Of a stretch of 64,000 nt of DNA, positions 1 through 8,282 are shown piece after piece. The position numbers and the translations under genes are program-made. Source of the stretch: Methylorubrum rhodinum (GTDB taxonomy: Bacteria; Pseudomonadota; Alphaproteobacteria; Rhizobiales; Beijerinckiaceae); contig NZ_JACHOP010000013.1 in the NCBI RefSeq assembly GCF_014199935.1, positions 62,001 to 126,000 on the forward strand, written 5' to 3'. Every line of letters begins with the position of its first letter. The first letter of the stretch is position 1. The notes below the pieces were generated by a model. That model saw only the letters and a program-made list of their open reading frames with translations, was not told where the DNA came from and searched no databases.

Positions 1-275
1 GGATAGCCGCGGCGGTAGCCGTAGCGGCGCCCGTAGCCGTAGCGCGGACCTCCGAAGCCGACGCGACGGTAGCCGCCGAAGCCGCGGCGATAGCCACGAA
101 AGCCGACCGAACGGTATCCGCGGAAGCCGTGACGAACGCCCCGGAAGCCGCCGTGGTGGCCGGCGAAGCCGCCGTGGTGGAAGCCATGGCCCCTGCCGAA
201 GGGCCGCGCCTCGCTCGACGGCGAGAACAGCATCAGGCTCGATACGGCCGCGAGGGCCAGTGCGACACGTTTCAT
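1..275 (-). CDS. Exported Gly/Arg/His-rich protein, 3' end cut by the window edge
   Basis: Reading from an ATG at 275 leftwards gives an open frame to the window edge, so at least 91 residues. It opens with a clear signal peptide (MKRVALALAAVSSLMLF, cleavage near the SEA/RPF junction). The rest is a low-complexity chain rich in Gly, Arg, His, Tyr and Phe, built on repeats such as GFRGYR, HHGGF and RYGYRRGY. Such small exported basic proteins are common in Methylobacterium and related genera and have no assigned role; an envelope or nucleic-acid/polyanion-binding role is only a guess. The repetitive DNA at 1-190 is explained by this coding sequence. Confidence 0.75.
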   Translation of the reverse strand, partial: MKRVALALAAVSSLMLFSPSSEARPFGRGHGFHHGGFAGHHGGFRGVRHGFRGYRSVGFRGYRRGFGGYRRVGFGGPRYGYGRRYGYRRGY

Positions 276-637
276 CGGGTTTCAGCTCCGTGATGGTGGT
301 GGCTGACCCTTGCGGGCCACGACCGTGACGGGTTCGACGGGGTGGCCAATCGCCTGGCCGCAGACCGGACGTCGCCGCGCCGGAACGCCGGGAACGCTCG
401 GGCTCGGCGTTCCTTCCTCCCCGCTCACCGGGTGATCTGTGGCGCCTGGGATGGGCGCGCAGTCGGAGAAGACCGCATTCCTGTCGGGACAAACCTGACA
501 CGCCACAGGGCGCGTCCTCGGAGGCGGCTTGCGCGGCCGGTTTGGCTCGCGAAAGCTTAAACCGGAGCCGCCGACCCTGCCGCCATCGTGCGGGCGGCGG
601 TGCCCGTCCGCCCCGGTCGCAGGGACAAGGAAGAGAC

Positions 638-883
638 ATGAGGACAGCCATCGTTCGGAAGGCTCGGCTCGTTTGGGGAAGACGGGCAGATACAGGAAGC
701 GCGGTCGGCGCGGGCGACACCCAGGTGCCGACGGTCCCGGCGGACGGGTCCGTCGAGGACTGGGCACGCCTCGGCGGCGGCCTGGCATCGGCCGACGCCG
801 ATCTCCGGTGCGTCCTCGGTGGCCTTGTCACGGGCGACCACGGCACACGATATCCCGGTCATGTCGTGTCGCCATCGCCATGA
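638..883 (+). CDS. Small protein of unknown function (81 aa)
   Basis: An ATG at 638 follows a purine-rich AAGGAAGAG ribosome binding site at good spacing and opens an 81-residue frame starting MRTAIVRKARLVWGRR. No domain is recognised, and there is no membrane segment or signal peptide. Its 3' end overlaps the next candidate gene in another frame, so at least one of the two starts is uncertain. The call rests on the ribosome binding site and frame only. The stretch from 276 to 637 shows no convincing gene. Confidence 0.35.
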   Translation: MRTAIVRKARLVWGRRADTGSAVGAGDTQVPTVPADGSVEDWARLGGGLASADADLRCVLGGLVTGDHGTRYPGHVVSPSP

Positions 884-1073
884 CGACGGATCGGGCCCGT
901 CGGTCCTGCAGGCCCCGTCGACCTGCCGACGGTGGCGGCGCTGGCCGAGCGAGCTGCCGGGTCCGGCGAACGACAACGGCGGCACCGCCATCCCATGGCC
1001 GCTGTGGGCCGCGTGCGGGACCGCGGTGGGTCTGCTCCTACTCAACGGCCTGGCCGGTCTCCTCGCGTTCTGA
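819..1073 (+). CDS. Small single-pass membrane protein, start uncertain
   Basis: The C-terminal third reads as a genuine membrane helix: after the polar stretch PGPANDNGGT comes a roughly 24-residue hydrophobic segment (WPLWAACGTAVGLLLLNG and onward) that ends the protein. The PANDN-type polar linker before a helix is common in small Methylobacterium proteins, as I recall. The N-terminal part is Arg/His-rich and unlike coding sequence, so the true start may be at the internal ATG at 861. No function can be assigned. It is followed 76 bp later by another one-helix protein, suggesting a run of small membrane proteins. Confidence 0.4.
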   Translation: MALSRATTAHDIPVMSCRHRHDDGSGPSVLQAPSTCRRWRRWPSELPGPANDNGGTAIPWPLWAACGTAVGLLLLNGLAGLLAF

Positions 1074-1149
1074 AGCCAGTCGTTCGCGAGCGCCGACAAT
1101 ACAGCCCGATTCGCATGCCCCGGAGCTAGCCGGGCGAAGGAGACCCCTC

Positions 1150-1305
1150 ATGTCCCGTCCCATGCTTCGCAAAGGCCGCTGGCGGCAACTCACCTTCGGG
1201 CCACGCCCTGCGACGCCGCGCGCGTCCGATGTGGTCCTGGCCGTCGTCGCGACGTCCCTGCTCGCGGGCCTCTGCCTGCTGGCAGCGGCCAACCTGGCCG
1301 GCTGA
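1150..1305 (+). CDS. 51-aa single-pass membrane peptide
   Basis: A strong AAGGAG ribosome binding site lies 8 bases before the ATG at 1150. The product (MSRPMLRKGRWRQLTF at the start) has a basic N-terminus and one hydrophobic helix at about residues 27-49, ending LLAAANLAG. The basic side predicts an N-in, C-out orientation in the inner membrane. It resembles the C-terminal helix of the preceding small protein in design. Function unknown. Confidence 0.6.
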   Translation: MSRPMLRKGRWRQLTFGPRPATPRASDVVLAVVATSLLAGLCLLAAANLAG

Positions 1306-1428
1306 ATGACACGGATCCCCACGGACCATCTGGGCCGAACCGGCGGGCGCGTCACCTCCGCCCGTGCCTAATCCGACGGTTCGCCGGTTGTCCCTCGAAC
1401 GGGACCACCGGCAACGAGGAGCCGATCC

Positions 1429-2175
1429 ATGCTCGACACCACCCGCAGGGCGACCGTCTACCGCATGGTAATGAGGAAACACGTCTGCCCCTACGGCCTG
1501 AAGACCAAGGACTTGCTCGAACGGGAGGGCTTCACGGTCGACGACCACTGGCTGACCACGCGCGAGGAGACCGACGACTTCAAGGCCGAGCACGACGTGA
1601 AGACCACGCCGCAGACCTTCATCGGCGGACAGCGCATCGGTGGCTACGACGACCTGCGCTGCCATCTCGGCAAGGACGTGAAGGACCCGAACGCGACGAG
1701 CTACACCCCCGTGGTGGCCGTGTTCGCCATGACTGCGCTCATGGCGCTGGCGGCGAGCTACGCCGCATACGGGACGCCCGTCACGGTGCGGGCGGGCGAA
1801 TGGTTCATCGCCTTCAGCATGTGCGTGCTGGCCATTCTGAAGCTGCAGAACATCGAGACCTTTTCGTCCATGTTCCTGGGCTACGACCTGCTCGCCCGAC
1901 GCTGGGTGCGCTACGCCTACGCCTACCCGTTCTGCGAGGCGCTCGCCGGCATCCTGATGGCCGCTGGCGCCTTGAACTGGCTGTCGATCCCGGTTGCCCT
2001 GTTCATCGGTACTGTCGGCGCGGTCTCGGTGTTCAAGGCGGTCTACGTCGACAAGCGCGAGATCAAATGCGCCTGCGTCGGCGGGTCGGGCAATGTGCCG
2101 CTCGGCTTCGTTTCGCTGACAGAAAACATGATGATGGTCGCCATGGCTTTCTGGATGCTGGCCACATACCATTGA
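1429..2175 (+). CDS. Glutaredoxin-MauE fusion membrane protein
   Basis: The 248-residue product has a glutaredoxin-like domain at residues 1-85 with a CPYG active site (HVCPYG, a monothiol-like form because the second Cys is Gly) and the TTPQTF cis-proline loop plus IGG glutathione-site residues. Residues 92-248 form four hydrophobic helices of the MauE/DoxX type, with a Cys pair (KCACVGG) between helices 3 and 4. MauE proteins are thought to pass disulfides or reductant across the membrane, as for methylamine dehydrogenase maturation, but no mau genes are nearby, so the substrate is unknown. A GAGGAG ribosome binding site precedes the ATG. The fold assignment is firm; the role in periplasmic thiol chemistry is inferred. 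Confidence 0.85.
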   Translation: MLDTTRRATVYRMVMRKHVCPYGLKTKDLLEREGFTVDDHWLTTREETDDFKAEHDVKTTPQTFIGGQRIGGYDDLRCHLGKDVKDPNATSYTPVVAVFAMTALMALAASYAAYGTPVTVRAGEWFIAFSMCVLAILKLQNIETFSSMFLGYDLLARRWVRYAYAYPFCEALAGILMAAGALNWLSIPVALFIGTVGAVSVFKAVYVDKREIKCACVGGSGNVPLGFVSLTENMMMVAMAFWMLATYH

Positions 2176-2290
2176 GCGATCTGGCCTCAGTGGATTTTCA
2201 CCGGCTCCACGCCCTCGCCGTGGCGCCCTCTGCCGGCGATGCATGTTCTCGCGTCATCTCGGTCGACGTGACCGGCACCTGCGGTGGTGA

Positions 2291-2551
2291 TCAGCCCCGA
2301 GAGCCACCGACATGAGCGCTGTCACGGTCCGCGCGGGAAGCCTCGTCCACCAGTGTGCCGAGGGCGTGTCGGTCGAGTGGCGAACCGGATGCTCCCCCGC
2401 CGTCGGCCGTCCCGTTGCTGCCGAGCACGGTCGCTGTCGTGAGGCCCGCCCAGGGTTCGGGCGCGGGCAGGTCGCCCACCCGGTAAGCGGCGGCTGCCAA
2501 CATGGCCGCGCATACGGCCGTCGCGGTCAGGAGCGTCGTCAGGAACCTCAT
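2291..2551 (-). CDS. Small exported protein of unknown function
   Basis: The 86-residue frame starts MRFLTTLLTATAVCAAML, a good signal peptide or signal anchor of about 22 residues, preceded by GGGTCC as a weak ribosome binding site. The rest is a short polar tail (Gly, Asp and Ser rich) with no recognised domain. It lies 41 bp downstream of the ion-channel gene on the same strand and could be co-transcribed with it. The tail is of low quality as protein sequence, so the gene could also be spurious. Confidence 0.45.
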   Translation of the reverse strand: MRFLTTLLTATAVCAAMLAAAAYRVGDLPAPEPWAGLTTATVLGSNGTADGGGASGSPLDRHALGTLVDEASRADRDSAHVGGSRG

Positions 2552-2592
2552 GCGGACCCAACGAACGGCTGAGCTCGGCTGTTCCCCGCACC

Positions 2593-3363
2593 TCAGTACG
2601 CGCCCTCATTTGGAATGTTCAGGGTGGTACCGCAGGCCTTGCAGTGCACCGAGTCCGGCTCGTGGCGCTGCAACCCGCAGTTCGGGCAGGGAAAGCGCAC
2701 CTTGTAGGGCCGGAACAGCACCTGGGCCAGGCGCAGGAACAGCGTGACGCCGCAGATCATCACCACGACCGAGATCAGGCGACCGCCCGTGCCATGCAAG
2801 GTGACGTCGCCGTAACCGGTCGTGGTCAGGGATGTGACCGTGAAGTAGAGCGCGTCGACGTAGTTGCCGATGGCGGGGTTGCGCCCGTGCTGCGTGGCAT
2901 AGACGATGCCGGTCATCACGAACACGAACACCGCGAGGTTCACCGCCGCGATGATCACCTCCTCGTTGCGCCGGAAGAATGGGAAGTCAGCGCGGAGCCG
3001 GTCGAGCAGTTGGTAGGTGCGCAGCAGTCGCAGGGTGCGCAGTATGCGCAGGAAGCCCGCGCCCTCGCCGACGATAGGCGCCAGGAAGGAGGCGATAGCG
3101 GCGAGGTCGGCCCATGTGGTCGGGCGCAGGAACTCGCGAGCAGGCCGCGGGCAGATGGCCAGCCGCGACAGGAAGTCCGCGGTGACCGCTACCCCGATCA
3201 GCACGTCGACGCCCTCGACCAGCGGCTCATGGGGCATGAACGAGGAGACGACGATGAACAGGAGCGTGGCGAGGTCGAAGGCGACGAGGCCGTAGCGGAA
3301 GCGGTGGGCGCGGTCGGTGTCGCCCTCGTACAGGCCCCGAAGCCGCTCGGTCAGGTGTCTCAT
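2593..3363 (-). CDS. Voltage-sensor-type potassium channel with C-terminal zinc ribbon
   Basis: The 256-residue protein has the six-helix layout of voltage-gated K+ channels. Helices S1-S3 lie at about 25-100. S4 (FLRILRTLRLLRTY, about 104-117) has Arg every third position. The pore helix and selectivity filter TTTGYGDV are at 180-187, and S6 at 195-212. After S6 comes a compact zinc ribbon, CPNC at 226-229 and CKAC at 241-244, which is an unusual cytoplasmic end for this family and may act as a metal or redox sensor or a gating/assembly element. It probably passes K+ across the inner membrane. The gene is divergent from nhaA. Confidence 0.9.
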   Translation of the reverse strand: MRHLTERLRGLYEGDTDRAHRFRYGLVAFDLATLLFIVVSSFMPHEPLVEGVDVLIGVAVTADFLSRLAICPRPAREFLRPTTWADLAAIASFLAPIVGEGAGFLRILRTLRLLRTYQLLDRLRADFPFFRRNEEVIIAAVNLAVFVFVMTGIVYATQHGRNPAIGNYVDALYFTVTSLTTTGYGDVTLHGTGGRLISVVVMICGVTLFLRLAQVLFRPYKVRFPCPNCGLQRHEPDSVHCKACGTTLNIPNEGAY

Positions 3364-3593
3364 GCGCCAGGAAACGCTCGCTCGGGGAATTCGGGTGCCG
3401 AAACCCGTATCGCCGCCACGGTTCCGGCAATCTGAACGGAATGACGGCTACTGCGGCTGTCTCGTTGAGCCGGGGAGGTGCATGTTGTGCCTGCCGGACT
3501 TCGGTGCGATAGCCCGCGAGAGGGTGCGCGGTCCGTCGGTCGGACCGGCAGGACGAGCGCTGGTCGGGCCGCCAGTGCCGGAGACCCGCGTCC

Positions 3594-4796
3594 GTGTCGT
3601 CCTCCCCCCATGCCGTTGCCCGGCCTCGCCGCCGTCCACTCTCCGCCCTGCGCGACATGCTCGTCAGCGAGGCCGGTGGCGGCCTCGTCCTGATGGCGAG
3701 CGCGGCACTCGCCCTCGCGGTGGCGAACTCGCCCCTAGCGGACACCTACTTCGCCGCCCTGAAGGCATATATCGGCCCGCTCTCGGTGCTGCACTGGATC
3801 AACGACGCCCTGATGGCGGTGTTCTTCCTGCTCGTTGGGTTGGAGATCAAGCGCGAGGTGCTGGACGGGCAGCTGCGCACGTGGCCCGACCGGGTGCTGC
3901 CGGGGCTGGCCGCGCTCGGTGGCATGGCGGCTCCTGCCTTCGTCTACGCAGCGGTGAACTGGCAATCGCCCGGGACGCTGCGGGGCTGGGCGATCCCGGC
4001 GGCCACCGACATTGCTTTCGCGCTCGGCGTGCTCGCCCTGCTGGGCCCGCGCGTGCCGGTCTCGCTCAAGGTGTTCCTGACCGCGCTCGCCATTATCGAC
4101 GATCTCGGGGCGGTACTGATCATCGCCCTGTTTTACACTGCCAACCTGTCGCTTCCGATGCTGGCCGGCGCCGCGGTGACGTTCGCGGTGCTCGTCGGGC
4201 TCAACAAGGCCGGCGTGGCCCGGCTCTGGCCCTACCTCCTGTTTGGCATCGTGCTCTGGTTCTTCGTGCTCAAGTCGGGGGTGCACGCCACGGTCGCCGG
4301 GGTGCTTCTGGCCATGACCGTCCCGCTGCGGCTGAGCGCGGGCAGGCCGGACGACCCATCCTCGCCGCTGCACGTGCTGGAACACGCGATCCATCCCTGG
4401 TCGGCCTACCTGATCCTGCCGGTCTTCGGTTTCGCCAACGCCGGGGTGTCGCTTGCGGGTTTCGAGGCGCGGATGCTGCTTGACCCAGTGACTTTAGGCG
4501 TCGCGCTTGGCCTGTTCCTTGGTAAGCAGGTCGGCGTGTTCGGCCTCGTGCTCGTCGCGGTGAAGCTCGGATTGGCGCAACGCCCGGCCCATGCCGGCTG
4601 GGCACAGGTTTACGCTGTCGCGCTCCTGTGCGGGGTCGGCTTCACCATGAGCCTGTTCATCGGCCTGCTCGCCTTCGCGGACGCGCCCGCGCTGGAGGCC
4701 GAGGTCAAGATCGGCGTGCTCGCGGGCTCCATTGCCTGCATGCTGACGGGTGCAGGAGTCATGCTGGCGGCTATACCTAGGCATCCGCGCGACTGA
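3594..4796 (+). CDS. nhaA: Na+/H+ antiporter NhaA
   Basis: Inner-membrane antiporter that exports Na+ (or Li+) in exchange for protons. The 400-residue product matches the family length of about 390 and has all hallmarks: [21 protein letters not shown] near residue 68, ATDIAFALG with Asp139, and the Asp169-Asp170 pair in [11 protein letters not shown]. These correspond to E. coli Asp133, Asp163 and Asp164. Twelve hydrophobic segments can be counted. The chosen start is the GTG at 3594; an in-frame ATG (MLVSEAG) at 3657 is possible but would trim the usual N-terminus. An MgtC-family gene follows 71 bp downstream on the same strand. Confidence 0.96.
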   Translation: MSSSPHAVARPRRRPLSALRDMLVSEAGGGLVLMASAALALAVANSPLADTYFAALKAYIGPLSVLHWINDALMAVFFLLVGLEIKREVLDGQLRTWPDRVLPGLAALGGMAAPAFVYAAVNWQSPGTLRGWAIPAATDIAFALGVLALLGPRVPVSLKVFLTALAIIDDLGAVLIIALFYTANLSLPMLAGAAVTFAVLVGLNKAGVARLWPYLLFGIVLWFFVLKSGVHATVAGVLLAMTVPLRLSAGRPDDPSSPLHVLEHAIHPWSAYLILPVFGFANAGVSLAGFEARMLLDPVTLGVALGLFLGKQVGVFGLVLVAVKLGLAQRPAHAGWAQVYAVALLCGVGFTMSLFIGLLAFADAPALEAEVKIGVLAGSIACMLTGAGVMLAAIPRHPRD

Positions 4797-4867
4797 CCGC
4801 TGGTCCCGAGGCTTGGGACTTGGGACTCGTACCAGGAGGCACTTTCAGGCTCCACAACTCATGGACC

Positions 4868-5359
4868 GTGAACCATCCGATGCTGCTTGATGCCACCGCC
4901 ATCTCACTCACCGACATCCTGCTCCGGCTCGGTGCGGCGACCGCCGGCGGCTTGCTGCTCGGCTTGGAGCGGGAGCGCAAGGGTAAGGATGCCGGCATCC
5001 GCACCCACGCCCTCGTCTCCTTGAGTTCGGCGGTCATCACCACCTCCGCGCTAAGCCTCTACTCCGAGGTGCAGGCGCGCGGCGGGGATGCGGACCCTCT
5101 GCGCGTCATCCAGGGGCTCGCTCAGGCCATCGGCTTCATCGCCGCCGGCACGATCTTCGTCGCCGGGGGTGACCCCGCGCGCAGAGTTAGGAACCTCACC
5201 ACAGCCGCTAGCATCTGGCTGGCGGCATCCACCGGCATCGTTGCTGGCGCGGCGCAGTTCACGCTTCTCGCGGCGGCGATGGGGTTCGGGCTCGCCATCC
5301 TGGTTCTGGTCACGGCCCTCAAGCGTGTCGGACTGGCCCGAGAGGAGGCGGATGAATAA
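4868..5359 (+). CDS. MgtC/SapB family membrane protein
   Basis: Residues after the start read LLDATAISLTDILLRLGAA, then the family signature GGLLLGLERERKGKDAGIRTHALVS, followed by three more hydrophobic helices (about 45-65, 85-105 and 125-160), with GFIAAGTIF and TAASIWLAA motifs. MgtC proteins help bacteria cope with low Mg2+ and acidity, in several species by acting on the F-type ATP synthase; the role of this one is inferred. The frame is open back to a TTG at 4820, but family alignment favours the GTG at 4868 or the ATG at 4880. It sits behind nhaA and may be co-transcribed. Confidence 0.85.
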   Translation: MNHPMLLDATAISLTDILLRLGAATAGGLLLGLERERKGKDAGIRTHALVSLSSAVITTSALSLYSEVQARGGDADPLRVIQGLAQAIGFIAAGTIFVAGGDPARRVRNLTTAASIWLAASTGIVAGAAQFTLLAAAMGFGLAILVLVTALKRVGLAREEADE

Positions 5360-5484
5360 TGCGAGACTCGCCCCCGAGGCCAGTCCGAATTCATGCGGGT
5401 GCAGGCTCGGGTCACCTTCGCCATGGGCGAGATGAAGCTTGACGAGGCCTGCCGTCGGCCAAGCCTAGGGGGCGCGCGATGTGC

Positions 5485-5886
5485 TCAGCAACCGTCGGTC
5501 TTGCTCACCTGGTCACCGAGCTTCTGGTCCGCCCCTGCATTGTTCAGGGCACCGACGGTGCCCGGCGAAGCCGGCTGCGAACCGCCCGCGAGGTTTTTGC
5601 TGGACGTGCCCACGCCCGCACCCTGGTTGATATTGGATTCCGAGCCGGGCTTCTCGCCCAGTTTCTGGTTGGCGCCAGCAGCGTTCATCGCTCCCACAGT
5701 ACCGGGAGAGGCGGGCTGCTGGCCGCCGGCCAAGTTCTTGCTCGACTGATCGACGTCCGAACTCTTCGGGTTCACATGTTGGGGCGTCGGGTCCTTCGTT
5801 TTCATCGTTTCCGTGCTGCAGGGCGCGGCGAGGCTCGGTGCGGTCATGGCCAGCAGCAAGGGAATGGTGAACGTCAGAGCTTTCAT
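5485..5886 (-). CDS. Exported protein with a 30-residue tandem repeat
   Basis: A GGGAG ribosome binding site precedes the ATG at 5886. Residues 1-20 are a textbook signal peptide ending SLAA. The mature part is hydrophilic and consists mainly of two copies of a 30-residue unit at residues 48-77 and 95-124, each starting SSKNLAGG and ending QKLG, separated by a 17-residue linker. Twenty-six of 30 positions are identical between copies. One Cys near the N-terminus (Cys23) and one at the very C-terminus could form a disulfide. The family is not recognised; a cell-surface or periplasmic spacer/stress role is a guess. Confidence 0.7.
   Translation of the reverse strand: MKALTFTIPLLLAMTAPSLAAPCSTETMKTKDPTPQHVNPKSSDVDQSSKNLAGGQQPASPGTVGAMNAAGANQKLGEKPGSESNINQGAGVGTSSKNLAGGSQPASPGTVGALNNAGADQKLGDQVSKTDGC
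5515..5745 (-). repeat. Two direct 90-bp coding repeats, 141 bp apart
   Basis: Copy 1 is 5656..5745 and copy 2 is 5515..5604, both inside the exported repeat protein. They encode 30-residue units that differ at four positions (Gln/Ser, Met/Leu, Ala/Asn, Asn/Asp). The period of exactly 47 codons keeps the frame, so copy number could change without frameshift. Confidence 0.8.
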
Positions 5887-6072
5887 TGGGTTGCTCCCAG
5901 CCTCATGTCGTCAGAAGTCATATGGTAGATTCGTCTTGTACGGCTCAGGTGCCGCGCCGATCCTGCTGAAGGCTTGATGGCGTTGCCGACAACGTCCAGC
6001 CGTTCATCGGCCTGCAGCGTGGATCGGGGCGGGGCGGCGGAGCTACGAACCACGCCACCTGGCACGAGCACC

Positions 6073-6405
6073 TCAGCGCGAACCGTTGGAGGTCGATTCC
6101 TCCGCGAAGCGCAGCATTCCGGCCTTGTCGATGACCAATTTGCCGTCCGGGCTCGGTTGCCGGCCGTAACCCGACCCGACCACGCGGAAGCCGCAGCGTT
6201 CCGGGCACTCGATCCGTAGCGTGTCGCCGGCGGAGACCTTCTGGTTGCTCTCCGTTGCGCCGCGGTCGACGGTGACCGTGTGCTCCTTGGTGTTCTGGTT
6301 GGTGATGGACACGGCGAGTGCGGGGGTTGCCAGGACGATCAACATGATCCCGGCGGCGAGGCCAGTCTTGAAGCCGAAGCCCCGCTTGATGGCTGCGTGA
6401 GTCAT
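6073..6405 (-). CDS. Exported protein of unknown function (110 aa)
   Basis: The ATG at 6405 has an AGGAG ribosome binding site eight bases upstream. The product has a basic start, a hydrophobic signal at about 15-30 ending TPALA, and a mature domain of about 78 residues with alternating beta-strand character (VSITNQNTKEHTVTVDRG, LRIECPERCGFRVVG). A CPERC motif could be a disulfide or metal site. The fold looks like a small all-beta periplasmic domain, but I do not recognise the family. It lies in a row of same-strand genes for exported proteins. Confidence 0.7.
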   Translation of the reverse strand: MTHAAIKRGFGFKTGLAAGIMLIVLATPALAVSITNQNTKEHTVTVDRGATESNQKVSAGDTLRIECPERCGFRVVGSGYGRQPSPDGKLVIDKAGMLRFAEESTSNGSR

Positions 6406-6594
6406 GGGATTTTCTCCTGTCGAGTCAAAGAAAGGGTGGTGGAAGCAGCTTCGTCGTTTGCGGCTGCCTCCTCCTCGGGCCGAAGGCCGGCCCCGAGATC
6501 CCCGACGCTTGCCCAGAAGACGTCAGGCGCGCGGATGCGACGTGGTGGCCAAGGAGGAACGGGTCTGGATGCCGGGCCTTCGGTCAGGTCGCGC

Positions 6595-7260
6595 TCAGCC
6601 GGCGGAGCGGACCTGGACAGTCTTGCCGGGATCGAGGTCGGTCTGCTGGCCCTTCTTCCACTCGGGCATCGCCTTGATCTGCTCGTCGGTCAGTTCCCGG
6701 GTGACGAGGCGGTCGCCACGCATCACGACGTTGCTCAGCGGGATCGCGACCTGCTTCTCGCCGAGGCCGAGGAAGCCGCCCTTGCCGATCACGATGCTGT
6801 TGCGGCCTTGGCCGTCCGACACGACGTGCTCGACATCGCCGAGCATGTCGCCGTTGGCGTTGTACAGGTTCATGTCCTTGAGCCGCGATACGGCGAGCGC
6901 GTGCTGGTCTCCCTGGGCCTTCCTGCCCGTGCTACCCGTCGCGTCGACGGCCTCGAACGCGGTGAAGCCATGCGGCCCGAGCGTCATGACGACCGGATTG
7001 CCGTCCTTCGTCTTGGCCTGCACCACGTAGGCCTGGGCGACGACCTTCACGTCGGTGAAGCCGGCATTCTTCAGGTCCTGCGTCAGCTTCTTGGTCGTGA
7101 GCAGGTTGTCCGCCGATGCGTGGCCATCAGTGCCGCCCTTATTCGGCATGGTAGCGGATGACGGGTTCGGCGGGTTGGGGGGAGTGTTCGACGATTGGGC
7201 CCATGCCGCGCCTGGAAAAGCGAGTGCTGTGGCGCAGAGGACGACGAGGTGCAGCTTCAT
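6595..7260 (-). CDS. Exported PRC-barrel domain protein
   Basis: The start is placed at the ATG at 7260 because AAGGAG lies six bases before it. Residues 1-22 are a signal peptide ending AWA, followed by a Pro/Asn-rich linker. The middle part (LLTTKKLTQDLKNAGFTDVKVVAQAYVV) has the look of a small alpha/beta domain. A PRC-barrel follows at about 135-200, with LYNANGDMLGDVEHVV, VIGKGGFLGLGEKQVAIPL and a short acidic-basic tail. PRC-barrel domains are usually cytosolic parts of photosynthetic reaction centres or RimM; exported forms of this kind are frequent in Methylobacterium and Rhizobiales and unassigned. It shares the barrel with the gene at 12166..12684. Confidence 0.85.
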   Translation of the reverse strand: MKLHLVVLCATALAFPGAAWAQSSNTPPNPPNPSSATMPNKGGTDGHASADNLLTTKKLTQDLKNAGFTDVKVVAQAYVVQAKTKDGNPVVMTLGPHGFTAFEAVDATGSTGRKAQGDQHALAVSRLKDMNLYNANGDMLGDVEHVVSDGQGRNSIVIGKGGFLGLGEKQVAIPLSNVVMRGDRLVTRELTDEQIKAMPEWKKGQQTDLDPGKTVQVRSAG

Positions 7261-7553
7261 GTCCAACTCCTTCTGAGTTTGCCGCCGAGATTGAAGTGAT
7301 GTTCAGCGTCGGAGACGAGTGGCTTTGCTTGAGCGGTGTTATTGATGGCGGACAGGGGATCCGCTTCGACCGCAGGCAGGAAGGTGGTCGGTCGCACGCA
7401 AAAACAGCAGTCAGGGCCTTCCGCGTACCTCTGTCAGGGTGAGCCCGACCCTATTATCCGTGTGCCCGACTGAGTGCATGGAAGCGTCACATGCATTGAT
7501 CGTCCTCCATGGTTCACCGGCCCCTTCGGTAATCAGCAGCACGGACAGACGGT

Positions 7554-7868
7554 ATGAGACTGGCAATCAGGCTTTCTCGACGGCGTCTTGTCTCGGATTG
7601 GCGTGAGCGGAGGTATTGCGGTCTCAGCATCCCGCGATGCCCCCGGTGTTACGCGAGAACCGAGAGGACTTGGGCAGAGTTGGGCGCCCATGGCGGTGAC
7701 GACATCGGTGAGGTCGCGCTTCGGCTCAAATGCGAGACGTGCGGGTCATTGCCCGTCGGGCTGGCGATCCATGCCTACGCCAAGCCGAGCTCAGCAAATG
7801 AAAAGCCTTCCGACCGAACCGGTCTCCGACAAGGAAGCTGCAATCGAAAGGCGGTCGACGCTCCTTGA
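7554..7868 (+). CDS. Putative small zinc-ribbon protein
   Basis: The 104-residue frame contains two Cys pairs, CPRC at about 29-32 and CETC at about 61-64, spaced like a four-Cys zinc ribbon. A short basic N-terminus precedes it and a weakly coding tail follows. No ribosome binding site is clear, and the C-terminal 30 residues look less like protein, so the true end of the domain may have been lost. A cytosolic zinc-binding role is inferred only from the cysteines. The stretch 7261-7553 before it holds no visible gene. Confidence 0.4.
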   Translation: MRLAIRLSRRRLVSDWRERRYCGLSIPRCPRCYARTERTWAELGAHGGDDIGEVALRLKCETCGSLPVGLAIHAYAKPSSANEKPSDRTGLRQGSCNRKAVDAP

Positions 7869-7963
7869 GGGACCTCTCGCGGTATCGAACGCCACGGGCG
7901 CGTCAGCCGCATCGAGCGTGTCATCGTGCCCGCTTGTTTCAAGGCATCGCGGGCTCTCAATAC

Positions 7964-8185
7964 TCATGGAGCACCAGTTGTCGGCAGCTCACGCCCCAGG
8001 ATCGCGGCCGCGCGACCGCGCCTAAGCATCGCCTTGATGCGGAGCTCCCGGCTCATGCGCCGCAGCTTGCAGGTCACGGCTTGGTTGTGCGTGCACCCCG
8101 GAACTGTCGCAGCCCGCACCAAGGTGTCGGCGATGCTGTCGAGTGTCATGGCCTCGCGAACAAGAGGTGCGATGCTCTGCTGCAT
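7964..8185 (-). CDS. Small basic protein of unknown function (73 aa), weak call
   Basis: The frame opens MQQSIAPLVREAMTLDSI and reads as a helical, basic peptide with two Cys residues in the centre. An AAGGGC sequence before the ATG is a weak ribosome binding site. No relatives come to mind. It lies upstream of the response-regulator gene on the same strand. Real but unknown, or chance frame in GC-rich DNA, are both possible. Confidence 0.3.
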   Translation of the reverse strand: MQQSIAPLVREAMTLDSIADTLVRAATVPGCTHNQAVTCKLRRMSRELRIKAMLRRGRAAAILGRELPTTGAP

Positions 8186-8282
8186 GAGCCCTTATCCAGC
8201 ATCCGTACGCTCGCGCGACGCGCGGACTTCTCGTGCATCAAATGACGGCTTCCAGGCAGTGACGGGATGGCATTCGCAGGTG

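Noticed and set aside
1..190. Repetitive GCCGTAGCGGCG-like DNA that could be taken for a tandem or CRISPR-like repeat
   Set aside because: The units are irregular, follow codon phase and encode Gly/Arg/Tyr repeats of an exported protein. No CRISPR array or cas gene is present in the window.
1126..2244. A 372-codon minus-strand frame over the glutaredoxin-MauE gene
   Set aside because: The opposite strand carries a clear gene with motifs and a ribosome binding site; the antisense frame has only low-complexity sequence.
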